From Caballeronia arvi (GTDB taxonomy: Bacteria > Pseudomonadota > Gammaproteobacteria > Burkholderiales > Burkholderiaceae): a stretch of 64,000 bases of DNA. The position numbers and the translations under genes are program-made. Below are positions 17,158 through 26,698 of this stretch, piece by piece. Location: assembly GCF_001544695.2 (NCBI RefSeq), contig NZ_FCOM02000004.1, positions 244,680 to 308,679 of the forward strand. The letters run 5' to 3'. Below the pieces are notes generated by a model that searched no databases, had not been told where the DNA came from, and saw only the letters and a list, made by a program, of their open reading frames with translations. How positions within the stretch are numbered: position 1 is the first letter of the stretch; each line of letters starts with the position of its first letter.

Positions 17158-17649
17158 TTAAAACACGCCTAGAGAAAGTCCGGCGGCCAATCCCGCGCCG
17201 AGTTCTGCGCAACGCGCGAGATCAGTGCTGCCGATGACCTTGCGCGCCAGAATGCGCTCGGGCGTCTGCGCATGCGTGCAGACGATGATCCCCGGCGCTA
17301 CCGCGTTGAGACGCCAGCCCAGCGCAATACGCTCGATCTGGCGCAATGCGCCTTGTCCATCGCTGCCCGCGCAGATCATCGCCGCATAGGGGCGGCCGTT
17401 CACGCGATCGAGCACCGGGTAATAGCAGCGATCGAAGAAGTCCTTCATCAGACCCGACATCGTCGCGAGATTCTCCGGGGTCGCGAACAGATAACCATCG
17501 GCCATGAGAACGTCGTCCGGACATGTGTCGACGGCTCGCTTCAATTCGACCGAGACATCGGACTGGTCGCGCGCGGCGGCCGCTGCCGCCTCGGCCATTT
17601 GTTGCGTGCCTCCGGTCATCGTGTGATAGACGATCAACAACGTCTTCAT
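17158..17649 (-). CDS. Flavodoxin-like NAD(P)H-dependent FMN reductase
   Basis: A 163-residue flavodoxin fold. The FMN phosphate loop is at residues 10-15 (YHTMTGGTQQMA), FATPENLATMSGLMKDFFDRCYYP is the conserved flavin-binding segment, and CAGSDGQGALRQIER matches the third flavin loop. It should bind FMN and reduce quinones, azo compounds or metal complexes with NAD(P)H; the partner is unknown. It follows the SARP/hydrolase gene on the same strand after 76 bp and might be cotranscribed. Confidence 0.82.
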   Translation of the reverse strand: MKTLLIVYHTMTGGTQQMAEAAAAAARDQSDVSVELKRAVDTCPDDVLMADGYLFATPENLATMSGLMKDFFDRCYYPVLDRVNGRPYAAMICAGSDGQGALRQIERIALGWRLNAVAPGIIVCTHAQTPERILARKVIGSTDLARCAELGAGLAAGLSLGVF

Positions 17650-17725
17650 AGCGGCTCAGCGTGCCCTTGCGCGAATTTTGCAGACTGTATCATCGCTCGC
17701 TCGTAGTGACCCGCCCACGCCGCAC

Positions 17726-19276
17726 CTACGCAGCAAGACTCTCGACGAAGCGCGTCACATTGTCCAGGACGGGTCGTTGATCTCCGGCGAAGACCCAGTG
17801 ATCCGCCCCGTCGAGCTCGACGAAGCACGCATGTGCGATATGGCTGGCGAGATGCCGGCCAGCACCGATGCGAACGGCACGGTCATCGTGACGATGCAGC
17901 ACGAGCGTCGGGATGGAGACACGGCCCAGAAGATGCCGCACATCCATATCGCGCAACGCTTCGAGCACGCCCTTGATGGCGCCCGGGCTCGACGCGGCCC
18001 GAAGCATGCCTGCCCACCACGCTCGCGCCTGAAGATCGCCGGACAGGCTCGGCGCGAAGGTCTCGATGCCCGAAGGCCCGCCCCAGACTGCAATGAGCTG
18101 CCGCAGCCACGCGTCATACTGGCTTGCGTGCAGCGCGTGCGGATAGTCCTGCGTTGCGGTCCCCTTCGCCAGAGAGCCGAACAGGATGAGGCCCGCGACC
18201 CGATCCGGGTGATCGACGGCAAATCTGATACATGCCGGCCCTCCCTCCGACGCACCGAACAGCACGACCCGGCGGCTGCCCGCGGCGTCGAGCACGGTGC
18301 CGATGTCTTGCGCGGTCGCGTCGACGCCGGGATTGAACCCGACCCTGTCGGACAGCCCGATACCGCGACGATCGAGCAGAATGAGACGGCCCATCCCGGC
18401 GAGTGCTGACAGAAACGCGCGGCAGCGTGGCTCCTCCCACGCCCGTTCGACATGGGAGACGAAACCGGGCAACAACAGAATATCGATGCGGCCTTCGCCG
18501 TAGGTCTGGAACGCGAGATGGACACCGCCGCCGCTGGCGTAGCGCGTCGACGGCGGTTCCTCGACAGGCACCGTTGCGCTGGCATTCAGCAGCGCGCGCG
18601 TCTCGGCTTCGGGCGCCACACGAAGCTCGTCGTGAAGGCGCTGCGTCAGGGCATCGAGGTGGCGCCTCGCCGCGGCCCGGTCTCCGGCGAGCAGAAGGTT
18701 GCGGATGAGATGACGGCCGTACACTTCGCTGAGCGGATCGAACCCGACGAGACGGCCGGCGTGCGCAGCCGCCGCCGCATGATCGCCGGCCGCGTTTTTA
18801 TCGTGCACCACGCGTTCGAGCGCCTGAATCGCCCGGCCCCGCAAGGCCTCCCGCCGAAAGAAAGCCCACTCGTCGAACTGCGGACAGTCGCCGGGCGAAA
18901 AGCCCTCTAGAAAGTCGCCCGAATATTCGCGGCACGCCCGCTCGTACTCGCCGCGATCGCAGGCCTGCTCGAATCGCTGGGAATCTACTTGCAGATCGAT
19001 CGACTGCGACCATCGAATCGTCGACCGGTCGATGGTGAGAACATCGTCGCCGAGCGTGAGCTGGAGGCGATGCAACAGACGCCGCAGCCGCGCCCGCACG
19101 ACTTCTTCGCGGTCTTCCGGCCACAACATTGCGGCGAACGTGTCGCGCCCGACTGACGTCTTCGCTTCGGCGAGATAAACCAGCAGTGCCAAGCCCTTGC
19201 GCAAGGCCAGCTGGCATAACTGGCCATCCCGACGAATCTCCGGAAATCCAAGCGTTCTCACGCTGAATAAAGCCAT
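17726..19276 (-). CDS. SARP/BTAD-domain regulator fused to an alpha/beta hydrolase
   Basis: A 516-residue fusion. Residues 1-95 look like the OmpR-type winged helix of SARP/AfsR regulators (LALRKGLALLVYLAEAKTSVGRDTFAAMLWP, then RARLRRLLHRLQLTLGDDVL). Residues about 95-245 are the helical BTAD repeat region (LHDELRVAPEAETRALL). Residues about 255-516 form an alpha/beta hydrolase with nucleophile elbow FGASEGG, acid Asp near HRHDDRAVR and His in GADHWVF. The fusion resembles cyclase- and hydrolase-linked regulators. The hydrolase half may sense or modify a small molecule. It is divergent from an FAD monooxygenase (118 bp between starts). ATG 19276 was preferred over 19306 on ribosome-site and domain grounds. 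Confidence 0.85.
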   Translation of the reverse strand: MALFSVRTLGFPEIRRDGQLCQLALRKGLALLVYLAEAKTSVGRDTFAAMLWPEDREEVVRARLRRLLHRLQLTLGDDVLTIDRSTIRWSQSIDLQVDSQRFEQACDRGEYERACREYSGDFLEGFSPGDCPQFDEWAFFRREALRGRAIQALERVVHDKNAAGDHAAAAAHAGRLVGFDPLSEVYGRHLIRNLLLAGDRAAARRHLDALTQRLHDELRVAPEAETRALLNASATVPVEEPPSTRYASGGGVHLAFQTYGEGRIDILLLPGFVSHVERAWEEPRCRAFLSALAGMGRLILLDRRGIGLSDRVGFNPGVDATAQDIGTVLDAAGSRRVVLFGASEGGPACIRFAVDHPDRVAGLILFGSLAKGTATQDYPHALHASQYDAWLRQLIAVWGGPSGIETFAPSLSGDLQARAWWAGMLRAASSPGAIKGVLEALRDMDVRHLLGRVSIPTLVLHRHDDRAVRIGAGRHLASHIAHACFVELDGADHWVFAGDQRPVLDNVTRFVESLAA

Positions 19277-19394
19277 GGCAAGGCCACCCTCGATTAAGGC
19301 GTCCAAGGGACGCTCAGGGGACGAGGCAATCCTAGCATTGCCCGCAGACGATGGCCGCCGGGCCCATCGCGACTAATCGAACTGGAGGATTGCC

Positions 19395-20762
19395 ATGAAG
19401 CAACTGGGCGAGCATGCGATCGTGATCGGCGCAAGCATGGGCGGGCTCTTGGCCGCGCGCGCACTGTCGGACTTCTATACCATCGTCACGGTGCTCGAAC
19501 GCGATGCGTTTCCGGCAGCGGACACGCCGCGCAAGGGCGTGCCACAGGGTCGTCATACCCACGGGCTGCTTGCGCGAGGCAGCGCTGTCATCGAGGAATT
19601 CTTTCCGGGATTCAACGCCGAGGTCGTCGCGCAGAGCGGCGGCCTGATCGGCGATGTCGCCAACGACGTGATCTGGATCGGTCACAACGTCAGGCTTGCC
19701 AACGGTCCAAGCGACCTGACCGGTCTGATCGCGAGCCGTCCGGTGCTCGAAGGTCATTTGCGGCGGCGGCTCTTGGGGTTGCCCAACGTGCGCGCCATGC
19801 AAAACTGCGCCGTGCAGGGGCTTGCCACCGATCCCGCCCGCAAGAGCGTGACGGGCGTGCGCGCGTGTGTCGATGGCAGGTCCGAAGAGACCATCGTCGC
19901 GGACCTGGTCATCGACGCGACCGGTCGTGGCTCATCCGGTGCCGCGTGGCTCCAGGCGCTCGGCTACGCGCCGCCCGCCGATGAAAAAGTCGAGATCGGC
20001 ATCTGCTACATGACCCGTACCTATCGGCGCCGGCCGACCGATCTCGACGGCCAGCACGGCATCGTCGTCGCCGGCAGTGCGCCGAACTGGCGCAACGGCG
20101 TCATGCTCGCGCAGGAAAACGACACGTGGATCGTCAGCACCGGCGGCTATCTCGGCGACGACGCACCGGACGACGATCAGGGCTTTCTCGCGTATCTGGC
20201 GACGCTGCCGACGATGGAGATTCATGACGTCGTCGCGCGAGCGGAGCCGCTGACCGATTACAGGCGCTACCGCTACGTCTCCAGCCTGCGCCGGCGATAC
20301 GAACGGCTCGCACGCTTCCCCAAGAACTATCTGGCTTTCGGCGACGCCATCTGCAGCTTCAACCCCGTCTACGGACAGGGCATGACGGTCGCGGCAGAGG
20401 AAGCGCTGACGCTGCATCGATGCTTGCGCGCAGGCTCGACCGATCTCGCGCGCCGATTTTTCGGCGCGGCCGCGAAGATCGTCGATATTCCGTGGGACAT
20501 CGCGGTCGGCAACGACCTCCGCAATCCGCACGTCGAGGGTGCGCGCCCGCCGATGTTGCGTTTCATTAACTGGTACATCGGCAAGCTTCATCTCGCCGCG
20601 CGACACGACAGCACGCTGGCGAACGCGTTTCTGAAGGTCGTGAACCTGATGATGCCGCCGTCGTCGCTGCTCAGTCCAGCGATCGTCAGGCGCGTCTGGC
20701 AGGGCAACCGGCGGCCGGGACGCTTCATTCCGCCGCGTGCCATCGAGGGGCAGGCACCCTGA
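19395..20762 (+). CDS. FAD-dependent monooxygenase / squalene-epoxidase-like oxidoreductase
   Basis: 455 residues. An N-terminal FAD Rossmann motif HAIVIGASMGGLLAARAL (about 7-24) is followed by LERD, the GVPQGRHTHGLL segment characteristic of hydroxylases of this group, VIDATGRGS (about residue 175) and the second FAD motif LAFGDAICSFNPVYGQGMTVAAEEA (about 315). It would be a soluble or membrane-associated flavin monooxygenase or halogenase relative. It is divergent from the SARP-hydrolase gene, suggesting the regulator controls it. The substrate is unknown. Confidence 0.88.
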   Translation: MKQLGEHAIVIGASMGGLLAARALSDFYTIVTVLERDAFPAADTPRKGVPQGRHTHGLLARGSAVIEEFFPGFNAEVVAQSGGLIGDVANDVIWIGHNVRLANGPSDLTGLIASRPVLEGHLRRRLLGLPNVRAMQNCAVQGLATDPARKSVTGVRACVDGRSEETIVADLVIDATGRGSSGAAWLQALGYAPPADEKVEIGICYMTRTYRRRPTDLDGQHGIVVAGSAPNWRNGVMLAQENDTWIVSTGGYLGDDAPDDDQGFLAYLATLPTMEIHDVVARAEPLTDYRRYRYVSSLRRRYERLARFPKNYLAFGDAICSFNPVYGQGMTVAAEEALTLHRCLRAGSTDLARRFFGAAAKIVDIPWDIAVGNDLRNPHVEGARPPMLRFINWYIGKLHLAARHDSTLANAFLKVVNLMMPPSSLLSPAIVRRVWQGNRRPGRFIPPRAIEGQAP

Positions 20763-20971
20763 AAGCGTCACCGAAAAAGCCCAATATGCGGGACGACCCG
20801 GATTGCCGCAGCGTGGCGCGTCATCCTATGATCAGGTCCCGCTGCTAACGCGGTCGAGGTACCCCCGGTGTTGCGTCGTGATCGAGAGCGCTGAAGAAGT
20901 CGGGCAACGACCCGATCGACAGTAGTCGACGCCGACATCCATACATTTATTCGAACGATCGGGAGACAGGT

Positions 20972-21166
20972 ATGCTCAGCGCCCATGAATTTGCCACCCT
21001 CATGCTCGTCAAGGACGCCGCGGACCAGATCATCGACCGCCACGAACTCGACACTTTGCTAGAGCGCCAGTTGGTCGCCATGGAGCAACTGGTGAGCGGC
21101 GCCACGCTGCCGCGAGTCACGGAGCACGGCGATTCGCTGCTGCGCGCATTGCGCCGCACACACTGA
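20972..21166 (+). CDS. Small hypothetical protein (64 aa)
   Basis: A 64-residue, mostly helical cytoplasmic protein (start MLSAHEFATLMLVKDAADQIIDRHELDTLLERQLVAME) without signal peptide or membrane segment. GGGAGACAGG lies just before the ATG, which supports translation. No family is recognised. It lies about 210 bp after the FAD monooxygenase and is convergent with alanine dehydrogenase. Confidence 0.6.
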   Translation: MLSAHEFATLMLVKDAADQIIDRHELDTLLERQLVAMEQLVSGATLPRVTEHGDSLLRALRRTH

Positions 21167-21195
21167 CCACTGGTCTGACCGCGTGATCCTCGCGG

Positions 21196-22314
21196 CTAGC
21201 CGTCGAGAAGAGACTCCGCATCGACGTACTGGTATCCGAGATCGCGTGCGACTGCCTTATAAGTGACATTTCCGTCGCAGACGTTGAGTCCGCGGCGCAG
21301 ATGCACGTCGTCCTTCATCGCGCGCTTCCAACCCTTGTCCGCCAATACGATGGCAAGGCCGATCGTTGCGTTGTTCAGCGCGAACGTCGACGTGCGCGCC
21401 ACGCCACCCGGCATGTTCGCGACGCAATAGTGCACGACGCCATCGACGAGATAGACCGGATCGGCATGCGTGGTCGCATGAGACGTCTCGAAGCAGCCAC
21501 CCTGATCGATGGCGACATCGACCATCACCGCGCCCTTGCGCATGCCCGCGACGTGCTGCCGGGTGACGAGCTTCGGTGCGGACGCGCCGGGTATCAGCAC
21601 GCCGCCGATGACGACATCCGCATCGAGCACGGCATCCTCGATGCTCTGCGCGTCGGAAAACGCGGTCGTGATCCGGTTGCCGTAAACCAGATCGAGCTGG
21701 CGGAGGCGATCGACGTTCTTGTCCAGCACGGTGACGCGCGCGCCGAGTCCGACCGCCATCTGCAACGCATTGGTGCCGACCACGCCCGCGCCGATCACGG
21801 CGACATGGCCCGGCGTCACGCCGGGCACGCCCCCGAGCAGCACGCCGCGCCCGCCCTGCGCGATCTCGAGAAAGTGCGCGCCGGCCTGCACCGCCATGCG
21901 TCCGGCGACTTCGCTCATCGGCGCGAGTAATGGCAGTCCGCCGCCCGGTCCTGTGATCGTCTCGTAGGCGATGCAGATCGCTCCGGACTCGACGAGCGCC
22001 TTGGTCTGGGCCGGGTCGGGTGCGAGATGCAGATACGTGTAGAGGATCTGCCCGGGCCGCAGCATCTGGCATTCGGCGGGCTGCGGTTCCTTGACCTTCA
22101 CGATCATTTCGGCGGAAGCGAAAACTTCCGCGGCCTCCGTCACGATCTCCGCACCCGCGAGCCGGTACTGCTCGTCGGTCAGGCCGATGGCGTCGCCCGC
22201 TTGCGTCTGCACCACGACCTGATGTCCACGAGCGGTGAGTTCTCGCACGCTGGCTGGCGTGAGTCCCACGCGATACTCATGGTTCTTCACTTCCTTCGGC
22301 ACACCGATACGCAT
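21196..22314 (-). CDS. ald: Alanine dehydrogenase
   Basis: 372 residues, matching the family length of about 371. [20 protein letters not shown] is the diagnostic N terminus (with R15 and K75-type substrate residues), [18 protein letters not shown] is in the central region, [30 protein letters not shown] is the NAD-binding Rossmann loop, and the catalytic His region is present. It interconverts L-alanine with pyruvate and ammonia using NAD. AGGAGA lies just before ATG 22314; the open frame runs further to 22452 without support. Confidence 0.95.
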   Translation of the reverse strand: MRIGVPKEVKNHEYRVGLTPASVRELTARGHQVVVQTQAGDAIGLTDEQYRLAGAEIVTEAAEVFASAEMIVKVKEPQPAECQMLRPGQILYTYLHLAPDPAQTKALVESGAICIAYETITGPGGGLPLLAPMSEVAGRMAVQAGAHFLEIAQGGRGVLLGGVPGVTPGHVAVIGAGVVGTNALQMAVGLGARVTVLDKNVDRLRQLDLVYGNRITTAFSDAQSIEDAVLDADVVIGGVLIPGASAPKLVTRQHVAGMRKGAVMVDVAIDQGGCFETSHATTHADPVYLVDGVVHYCVANMPGGVARTSTFALNNATIGLAIVLADKGWKRAMKDDVHLRRGLNVCDGNVTYKAVARDLGYQYVDAESLLDG

Positions 22315-22646
22315 GGCAGTCTCCTGTGAGCGCGCCGCCGACGCGGTCACGCTTCGCCTCTCCAGCGACGATTTTCTTCTTGCTTGAAACGCCGTCAGCG
22401 ACAGACGCGCGATCGTCTCGTCGTCGCGTGCGGCGGCGATCGTATTTCCCATCTTATCGCGCGGATCGGGACCGGATCACGCGCCGAAATCCGGCTTCTG
22501 CACGCTAGCGAACAAGGGTTAACACGCGTTTGCCGGAATCTCCTTACTGCTTTACTGTATCGATACACTAAATCGATACAGAGACGCGGCAGCTCTTCGC
22601 GTCGCACACACTCGCCCGCGCTCACGCGGCATCCAGGAGACAAACC
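22315..22646. other. Divergent intergenic region between ald and the TRAP operon
   Basis: This 332-bp stretch holds the promoters of ald (leftward) and the TRAP operon (rightward). The only strong structural signal is the inverted repeat at 22555-22581. No coding sequence is supported. Confidence 0.5.
22555..22581. promoter_or_regulatory. Operator upstream of TRAP operon (10-bp arms, 7-bp spacer)
   Basis: CTGTATCGAT (22555-22564) and ATCGATACAG (22572-22581) are a perfect inverted repeat. Nested in it, TGTATCGATACA (22556-22567) is itself a palindrome with a central CG. It lies 65 bp before the TRAP binding-protein start. The LacI-family gene in the same operon is the obvious candidate to bind it. 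Confidence 0.7.
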
Positions 22647-23678
22647 ATGCATTCGACTTCCCGGCGACGGTTCCTTCAGACTGCCTCGGCGGCTTCGCTC
22701 GCCGCGGCGGGCGCGGGGTTTCCCGCCATCGTGCGCGCGCAGCCGGCGGTCACGCTGCGGCTGTCGTCATCGATGCCCGCCAACGAAAACGCCGCGCACT
22801 ACGTGTGGTATCAGAACCTCGCCGCGAATCTGAAGGCGAGCGTCGGCGACCAGATTCGCATCGACTATTTCCCGAACAGCCAGCTCGGCAAGGAAAGCGA
22901 CGTCGTCCAGCAGGTGAAGGTCGGCGCGGTCGACATGATGGTCACCGGCTCGTCGATCTGGGCGACCGTGTTGCCGGAGCTCGGCATGCTCGATCTCGGC
23001 TACGTGTTCGACAGCTTCGATCACGTCGGCCGCGCGATGGACGGCAGCGTCGGCAAATCGTTCGACAGCATGCTGCAGCAGCGCGCGGGCTGCTCCGTCG
23101 TCACCTGGGGCTATTCGTTCGGCGCGCGCAACGTGTTCACGAAGAAGCCGACGCAATCGCTCGCGGATATCAAGGGCGTGAAGCTGCGCGTGCTGCCCAC
23201 GCCCGCTTTCATGGAAACCTTCAAGCTGATGGGCGCGGTGCCGACGCCCATTCCCATCGGTGAGCTGTATATGGCCGCGCAGACCGGCGTGGTCGACGGC
23301 TTCGAGCACGATTGCGCGACTGTCGTCGCCAGCAAGTACGACGAAGTCGTGAAGTCTTGCTGGCAGACGCAGCATGTCTTCAGCCCGCTCGTCGTCGTGA
23401 TGGGCCGCCGCGCGCTCGCAAAGATTCCCGACAACCTGCGCCCCGCGTTCCAGAAAGCCGCGCAGGACGCGACCGCGAAGCAGCGCGTCGCGGCCATCCA
23501 GACCGCTGCAAGCGCCGAGCAGGAACTCCGGAAGCGCGGCATGACGTTCTATCCGATGTCGAAAGCCGATCGCGACACCGCGCGCAAGGAAATGCAGACG
23601 CAGTTGTACGCCAACTTCTCGAAGCAGTATCCCGCGACCGCGCCGCTCTTCGCGGCCATCGCCGCGGCGCGCGGCTAA
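22647..23678 (+). CDS. TRAP transporter substrate-binding protein (DctP family)
   Basis: 343 residues with a twin-arginine signal (SRRRFLQTASAASLAAAGAGF, AxA-type cleavage near AIVRAQ). The mature DctP fold shows LRLSSSMPANE, FPNSQLGKESDVVQQVKVGAVDMMVTGS and the conserved Arg of the GVKLRVLPTPAFMETFKLMGAVPTPIPIGELYMAAQTGVVDGFE segment that binds the carboxylate. A periplasmic organic or sugar acid is the expected ligand. It is the first gene of an operon with the fused permease, LacI regulator, hydroxyacid dehydrogenase and amidohydrolase. Confidence 0.92.
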   Translation: MHSTSRRRFLQTASAASLAAAGAGFPAIVRAQPAVTLRLSSSMPANENAAHYVWYQNLAANLKASVGDQIRIDYFPNSQLGKESDVVQQVKVGAVDMMVTGSSIWATVLPELGMLDLGYVFDSFDHVGRAMDGSVGKSFDSMLQQRAGCSVVTWGYSFGARNVFTKKPTQSLADIKGVKLRVLPTPAFMETFKLMGAVPTPIPIGELYMAAQTGVVDGFEHDCATVVASKYDEVVKSCWQTQHVFSPLVVVMGRRALAKIPDNLRPAFQKAAQDATAKQRVAAIQTAASAEQELRKRGMTFYPMSKADRDTARKEMQTQLYANFSKQYPATAPLFAAIAAARG

Positions 23679-23694
23679 GCGAGGTAACGACACC

Positions 23695-25590
23695 ATGACC
23701 ACTTTCTCCGCGACGCCCGGACCGGAAGCGCAGCTCGCCGCGCCCGGCTTCGGCCACGAGACCGTGCTCGCGCGCGGCCTCGCGCGCCTGATGCACGGCA
23801 TCGAATATCTGTGCGCGGCCGTGCTCGCAGCCGACGTGCTCGTGGTGTTCCTGTCCGTGATCTACCGATACTTCCTGCACGATCCGTTCGACTGGGCCGA
23901 GGAAGTCGCCCGCGCGTTGATGATCGTGCTGGTCTTCTTCGGCGCGGCGACCGTGCTCGGACGCAGCCAGCACGTCGGCGTCGATCTGTTTCGCGGCATG
24001 TTGCCGAAGCGCTGGCAACCGGCGCTCGTGCATGCGGGGCACTGGGTGATCGCCGGCGTCGCGGGGAACCTCTGCGTGTCGTCGTGCCTGCTGCTCGTCG
24101 ATTCCTACGGGCAGATGACGCCGAGCGGCCTGCCCGCGTGGATCAACGTGTATCCGCTCGTCATCGGCAGCGTGTTCATGACGATCTTTGCGCTCACCAA
24201 CGCGCTCAACGGCGCGCGCAAGACGGTGATCGGCACGCTGATCGGCTGCGTGCTGATCGCCGCCGCCGCGTGCGCGTGGAACCTGCTCGTGCCGGGCCAC
24301 GCGGTGAAAGCGGGCACGCTGCTGGCGGCCGGCTTCATCGGCGGGCTCGTGCTGGGCGTGCCGATCGGCTTCGTGCTCGCGTTCTCGGCGCTGCTCTACT
24401 TCCTCGCCGAACCGTCCTTGCCGATGCTCGTCTATTCGCAGCAGGTCATGGCCGGCACCGACCACTTCGTCCTGCTCGCCATTCCGTTCTTCGTGCTCGC
24501 CGGCCTGCTGATGGAAACGAACGGCATGTCGTCGCGGCTGATCGAACTGCTCCTGCGCATCTTCGGGCGCGTGCGCGGCGGGCTCGGCCTCATCACGATC
24601 ATGGCGACGGCATTTTTCTCCGGCGTGTCCGGCTCGAAGCTCGCGGATATCGCGGCGGTCGGCGGCGTCGTGATGCCCGCCGTGCGCCAGAGCAAGGAAG
24701 ATCCGAACGAAGCCGCGGCGCTACTCGCCTGCAGCGCCGTGATGGCGGAAACCATTCCGCCGTGCGTCAACATGATCATCATGGGCTTCGTCGCGAACAT
24801 CTCGATCGCGGGGCTGTTTCTCGCGGGCGTCGTGCCCGCTGCGGTGCTCGCGGTGGCGCTGGCGATCGTCGCGGTGATCTTCGGCCGCCGCATCAATCTT
24901 GCCGATGCGTTGACCAACCCGCGCGCATGGCTACCGCTCGCTGGCGGCGCGCTCATCGCGCTCGTCATGATCGCGATGATCGGCAAGGGCGTGACGTCGG
25001 GCATCGCGACATCGACGGAAGTGTCCGCCTTCGCTGTCGTCTATGCGCTCGTCGTCGGCTGGCTGGCGTTTCGCGAACTCACGCCGAAGTCGATTGCGCG
25101 CGTGTTCGTGCGCTCGGCGTCGATGGCGAGCGGCATTCTGTTCATCGTGGCGGCGGCGTCGAGCGTGTCGTTCGCGCTGACGATCGAGCAGATTCCCGCG
25201 CTCGTCTCCGATTCGATGATCACCTTCGCGCATCAATACGGCCCGACGATGTTCCTGCTGCTGTCGGTGCTCATCATGATCGTGTTCGGCGCCGTGCTGG
25301 AAGGCGCGCCCGCGCTCATCATCTTCGGGCCGCTGCTCACGCCGATCGCGACGCAGCTCGGCATCAACCCGCTGCACTTCGGCACGGTGATCGTCGTCGC
25401 GATGGGACTCGGGCTCTTTTCGCCGCCCGTCGGTCTCGGCCTGTTCGCGACCTGCGCGATCACCGGCACGGAAATGAAGGCGGTGGCGCGTCCTATGCTC
25501 AAATATCTGCTGGTGCTGTTCGTCGCACTGGTGGTGCTGATTCTGGTGCCGTCCTTTTCCCTTTGGCTGCCGACCCGGCTCGGCCTGTAG
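23695..25590 (+). CDS. Fused TRAP transporter permease (DctQ-DctM)
   Basis: A 631-residue membrane protein joining the small DctQ subunit (residues about 1-170, including FSVIYRYFLHDPFDWAEEVARALMIVLVF-like segments) to the large DctM subunit (about 200-631, with IPFFVLAGLLMETNGMS, FFSGVSGSKLADIAAVGGVVMPA and PPVGLGLFATCAITGTEM). Fused QM subunits occur in several TRAP systems. It imports the ligand of the binding protein 16 bp upstream using an ion gradient. Confidence 0.92.
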   Translation: MTTFSATPGPEAQLAAPGFGHETVLARGLARLMHGIEYLCAAVLAADVLVVFLSVIYRYFLHDPFDWAEEVARALMIVLVFFGAATVLGRSQHVGVDLFRGMLPKRWQPALVHAGHWVIAGVAGNLCVSSCLLLVDSYGQMTPSGLPAWINVYPLVIGSVFMTIFALTNALNGARKTVIGTLIGCVLIAAAACAWNLLVPGHAVKAGTLLAAGFIGGLVLGVPIGFVLAFSALLYFLAEPSLPMLVYSQQVMAGTDHFVLLAIPFFVLAGLLMETNGMSSRLIELLLRIFGRVRGGLGLITIMATAFFSGVSGSKLADIAAVGGVVMPAVRQSKEDPNEAAALLACSAVMAETIPPCVNMIIMGFVANISIAGLFLAGVVPAAVLAVALAIVAVIFGRRINLADALTNPRAWLPLAGGALIALVMIAMIGKGVTSGIATSTEVSAFAVVYALVVGWLAFRELTPKSIARVFVRSASMASGILFIVAAASSVSFALTIEQIPALVSDSMITFAHQYGPTMFLLLSVLIMIVFGAVLEGAPALIIFGPLLTPIATQLGINPLHFGTVIVVAMGLGLFSPPVGLGLFATCAITGTEMKAVARPMLKYLLVLFVALVVLILVPSFSLWLPTRLGL

Positions 25591-25597
25591 CCCGCAG

Positions 25598-26698
25598 ATG
25601 CAGAACCTTATGAGCACCATTCAGGATGTTGCCCGCGAAGCCGGCGTGTCGGTGAGCACCGTATCGAACGTGCTCAACGGCCGCACGGATCAGATGCGCC
25701 AGGAAACGCTCGCGCGCGTGCAGGCCGCGATGAGCACGCTGCAATACCGGCCGAGCACGCTCGCGCGTCAGCTCAAGACCGGGCAGACGCCGCTCGTCGG
25801 GCTGCTGGTGCCTTCGATCGCCAATCCGATGTACGGCTACATCGCGCGCGAAGTCGAAACCTACGCGCAGGAGCGCTACGGCTATCGCGTGATGATCGGC
25901 AACACGTATCGCGATCCGGCGAAGGAAGCGTCGTTTTTCGAGGACCTGTTTTCGCAAGGCGTGCGCCGCGTTATCGTGATTTCGTCGCTTGCCAACGAGC
26001 GTCATCTGGAAACCGCCGCCGAACGCGGGATGGTCGTCGTCAGTTATGACCGGCGCGCGACCGATGGCGAGACGACGCGCGTCGATCACGTGACGCCGGA
26101 CAACTTCGAAGCCGCGCGGCTCGCGACGCGCCATCTGATCGCGCATGGTCACACGCGCCTCGCGTTCGCCACGCTGACCGGCGTCACGATGAGCCGCCGC
26201 GACAAGATCGACGGCTTTCTGGCCGCCGCGGCTGAAGCGGGCTTGTCGGAAAGCGCGCACGTGCTCGACAGCGGGCCGGTCGACGAATATGGCGATTCGA
26301 TGATCGCGGAGAACGGCCGCGCCCTCGCACGCCGGCTCGCGGTGGACGACGACCGCGCGACCGGCATCGTCGCCGTCAACGATCTGATGGCGCTCGGCTT
26401 GATGGCGGGCTTGCGCGAGTCCGGCTTGCGCGTGCCGGAAGACGTATCGATCGTCGGCATGGACGGCCACTTTCTGGCGGCGATCTCGAATCCCGCTTTG
26501 ACGACGGTGCAGCTTCCGGTGCCCGCGATGGCCGCCGCGATGGTCGAGCGCGTGATGCGTTCGCACGACGAACCCATGCCTGCATCGGAACAGGCGCTTT
26601 TCACGAATATCACGCTCGTCGAGCGCGAATCGGTCACGCGGCCGGGCCACGCATCGCCGATGACAAGGATAACGAAGCAATCCAGGACGAAGAAATGA
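25598..26698 (+). CDS. LacI-family regulator of the TRAP operon
   Basis: 366 residues if started at 25598; ATG 25610 (MSTIQDVAREAG) gives a more usual LacI N terminus and may be the true start. The helix-turn-helix is TIQDVAREAGVSVSTVSNVLNGRTD, with hinge YRPSTLARQLKTGQTP and the effector domain ending VPEDVSIVGMDGHFLAAISNPALTTVQLP. It starts 7 bp after the permease and overlaps the next gene by ATGA, so the regulator is part of the operon it likely controls through the inverted repeat at 22555-22581. Confidence 0.9.
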   Translation: MQNLMSTIQDVAREAGVSVSTVSNVLNGRTDQMRQETLARVQAAMSTLQYRPSTLARQLKTGQTPLVGLLVPSIANPMYGYIAREVETYAQERYGYRVMIGNTYRDPAKEASFFEDLFSQGVRRVIVISSLANERHLETAAERGMVVVSYDRRATDGETTRVDHVTPDNFEAARLATRHLIAHGHTRLAFATLTGVTMSRRDKIDGFLAAAAEAGLSESAHVLDSGPVDEYGDSMIAENGRALARRLAVDDDRATGIVAVNDLMALGLMAGLRESGLRVPEDVSIVGMDGHFLAAISNPALTTVQLPVPAMAAAMVERVMRSHDEPMPASEQALFTNITLVERESVTRPGHASPMTRITKQSRTKK

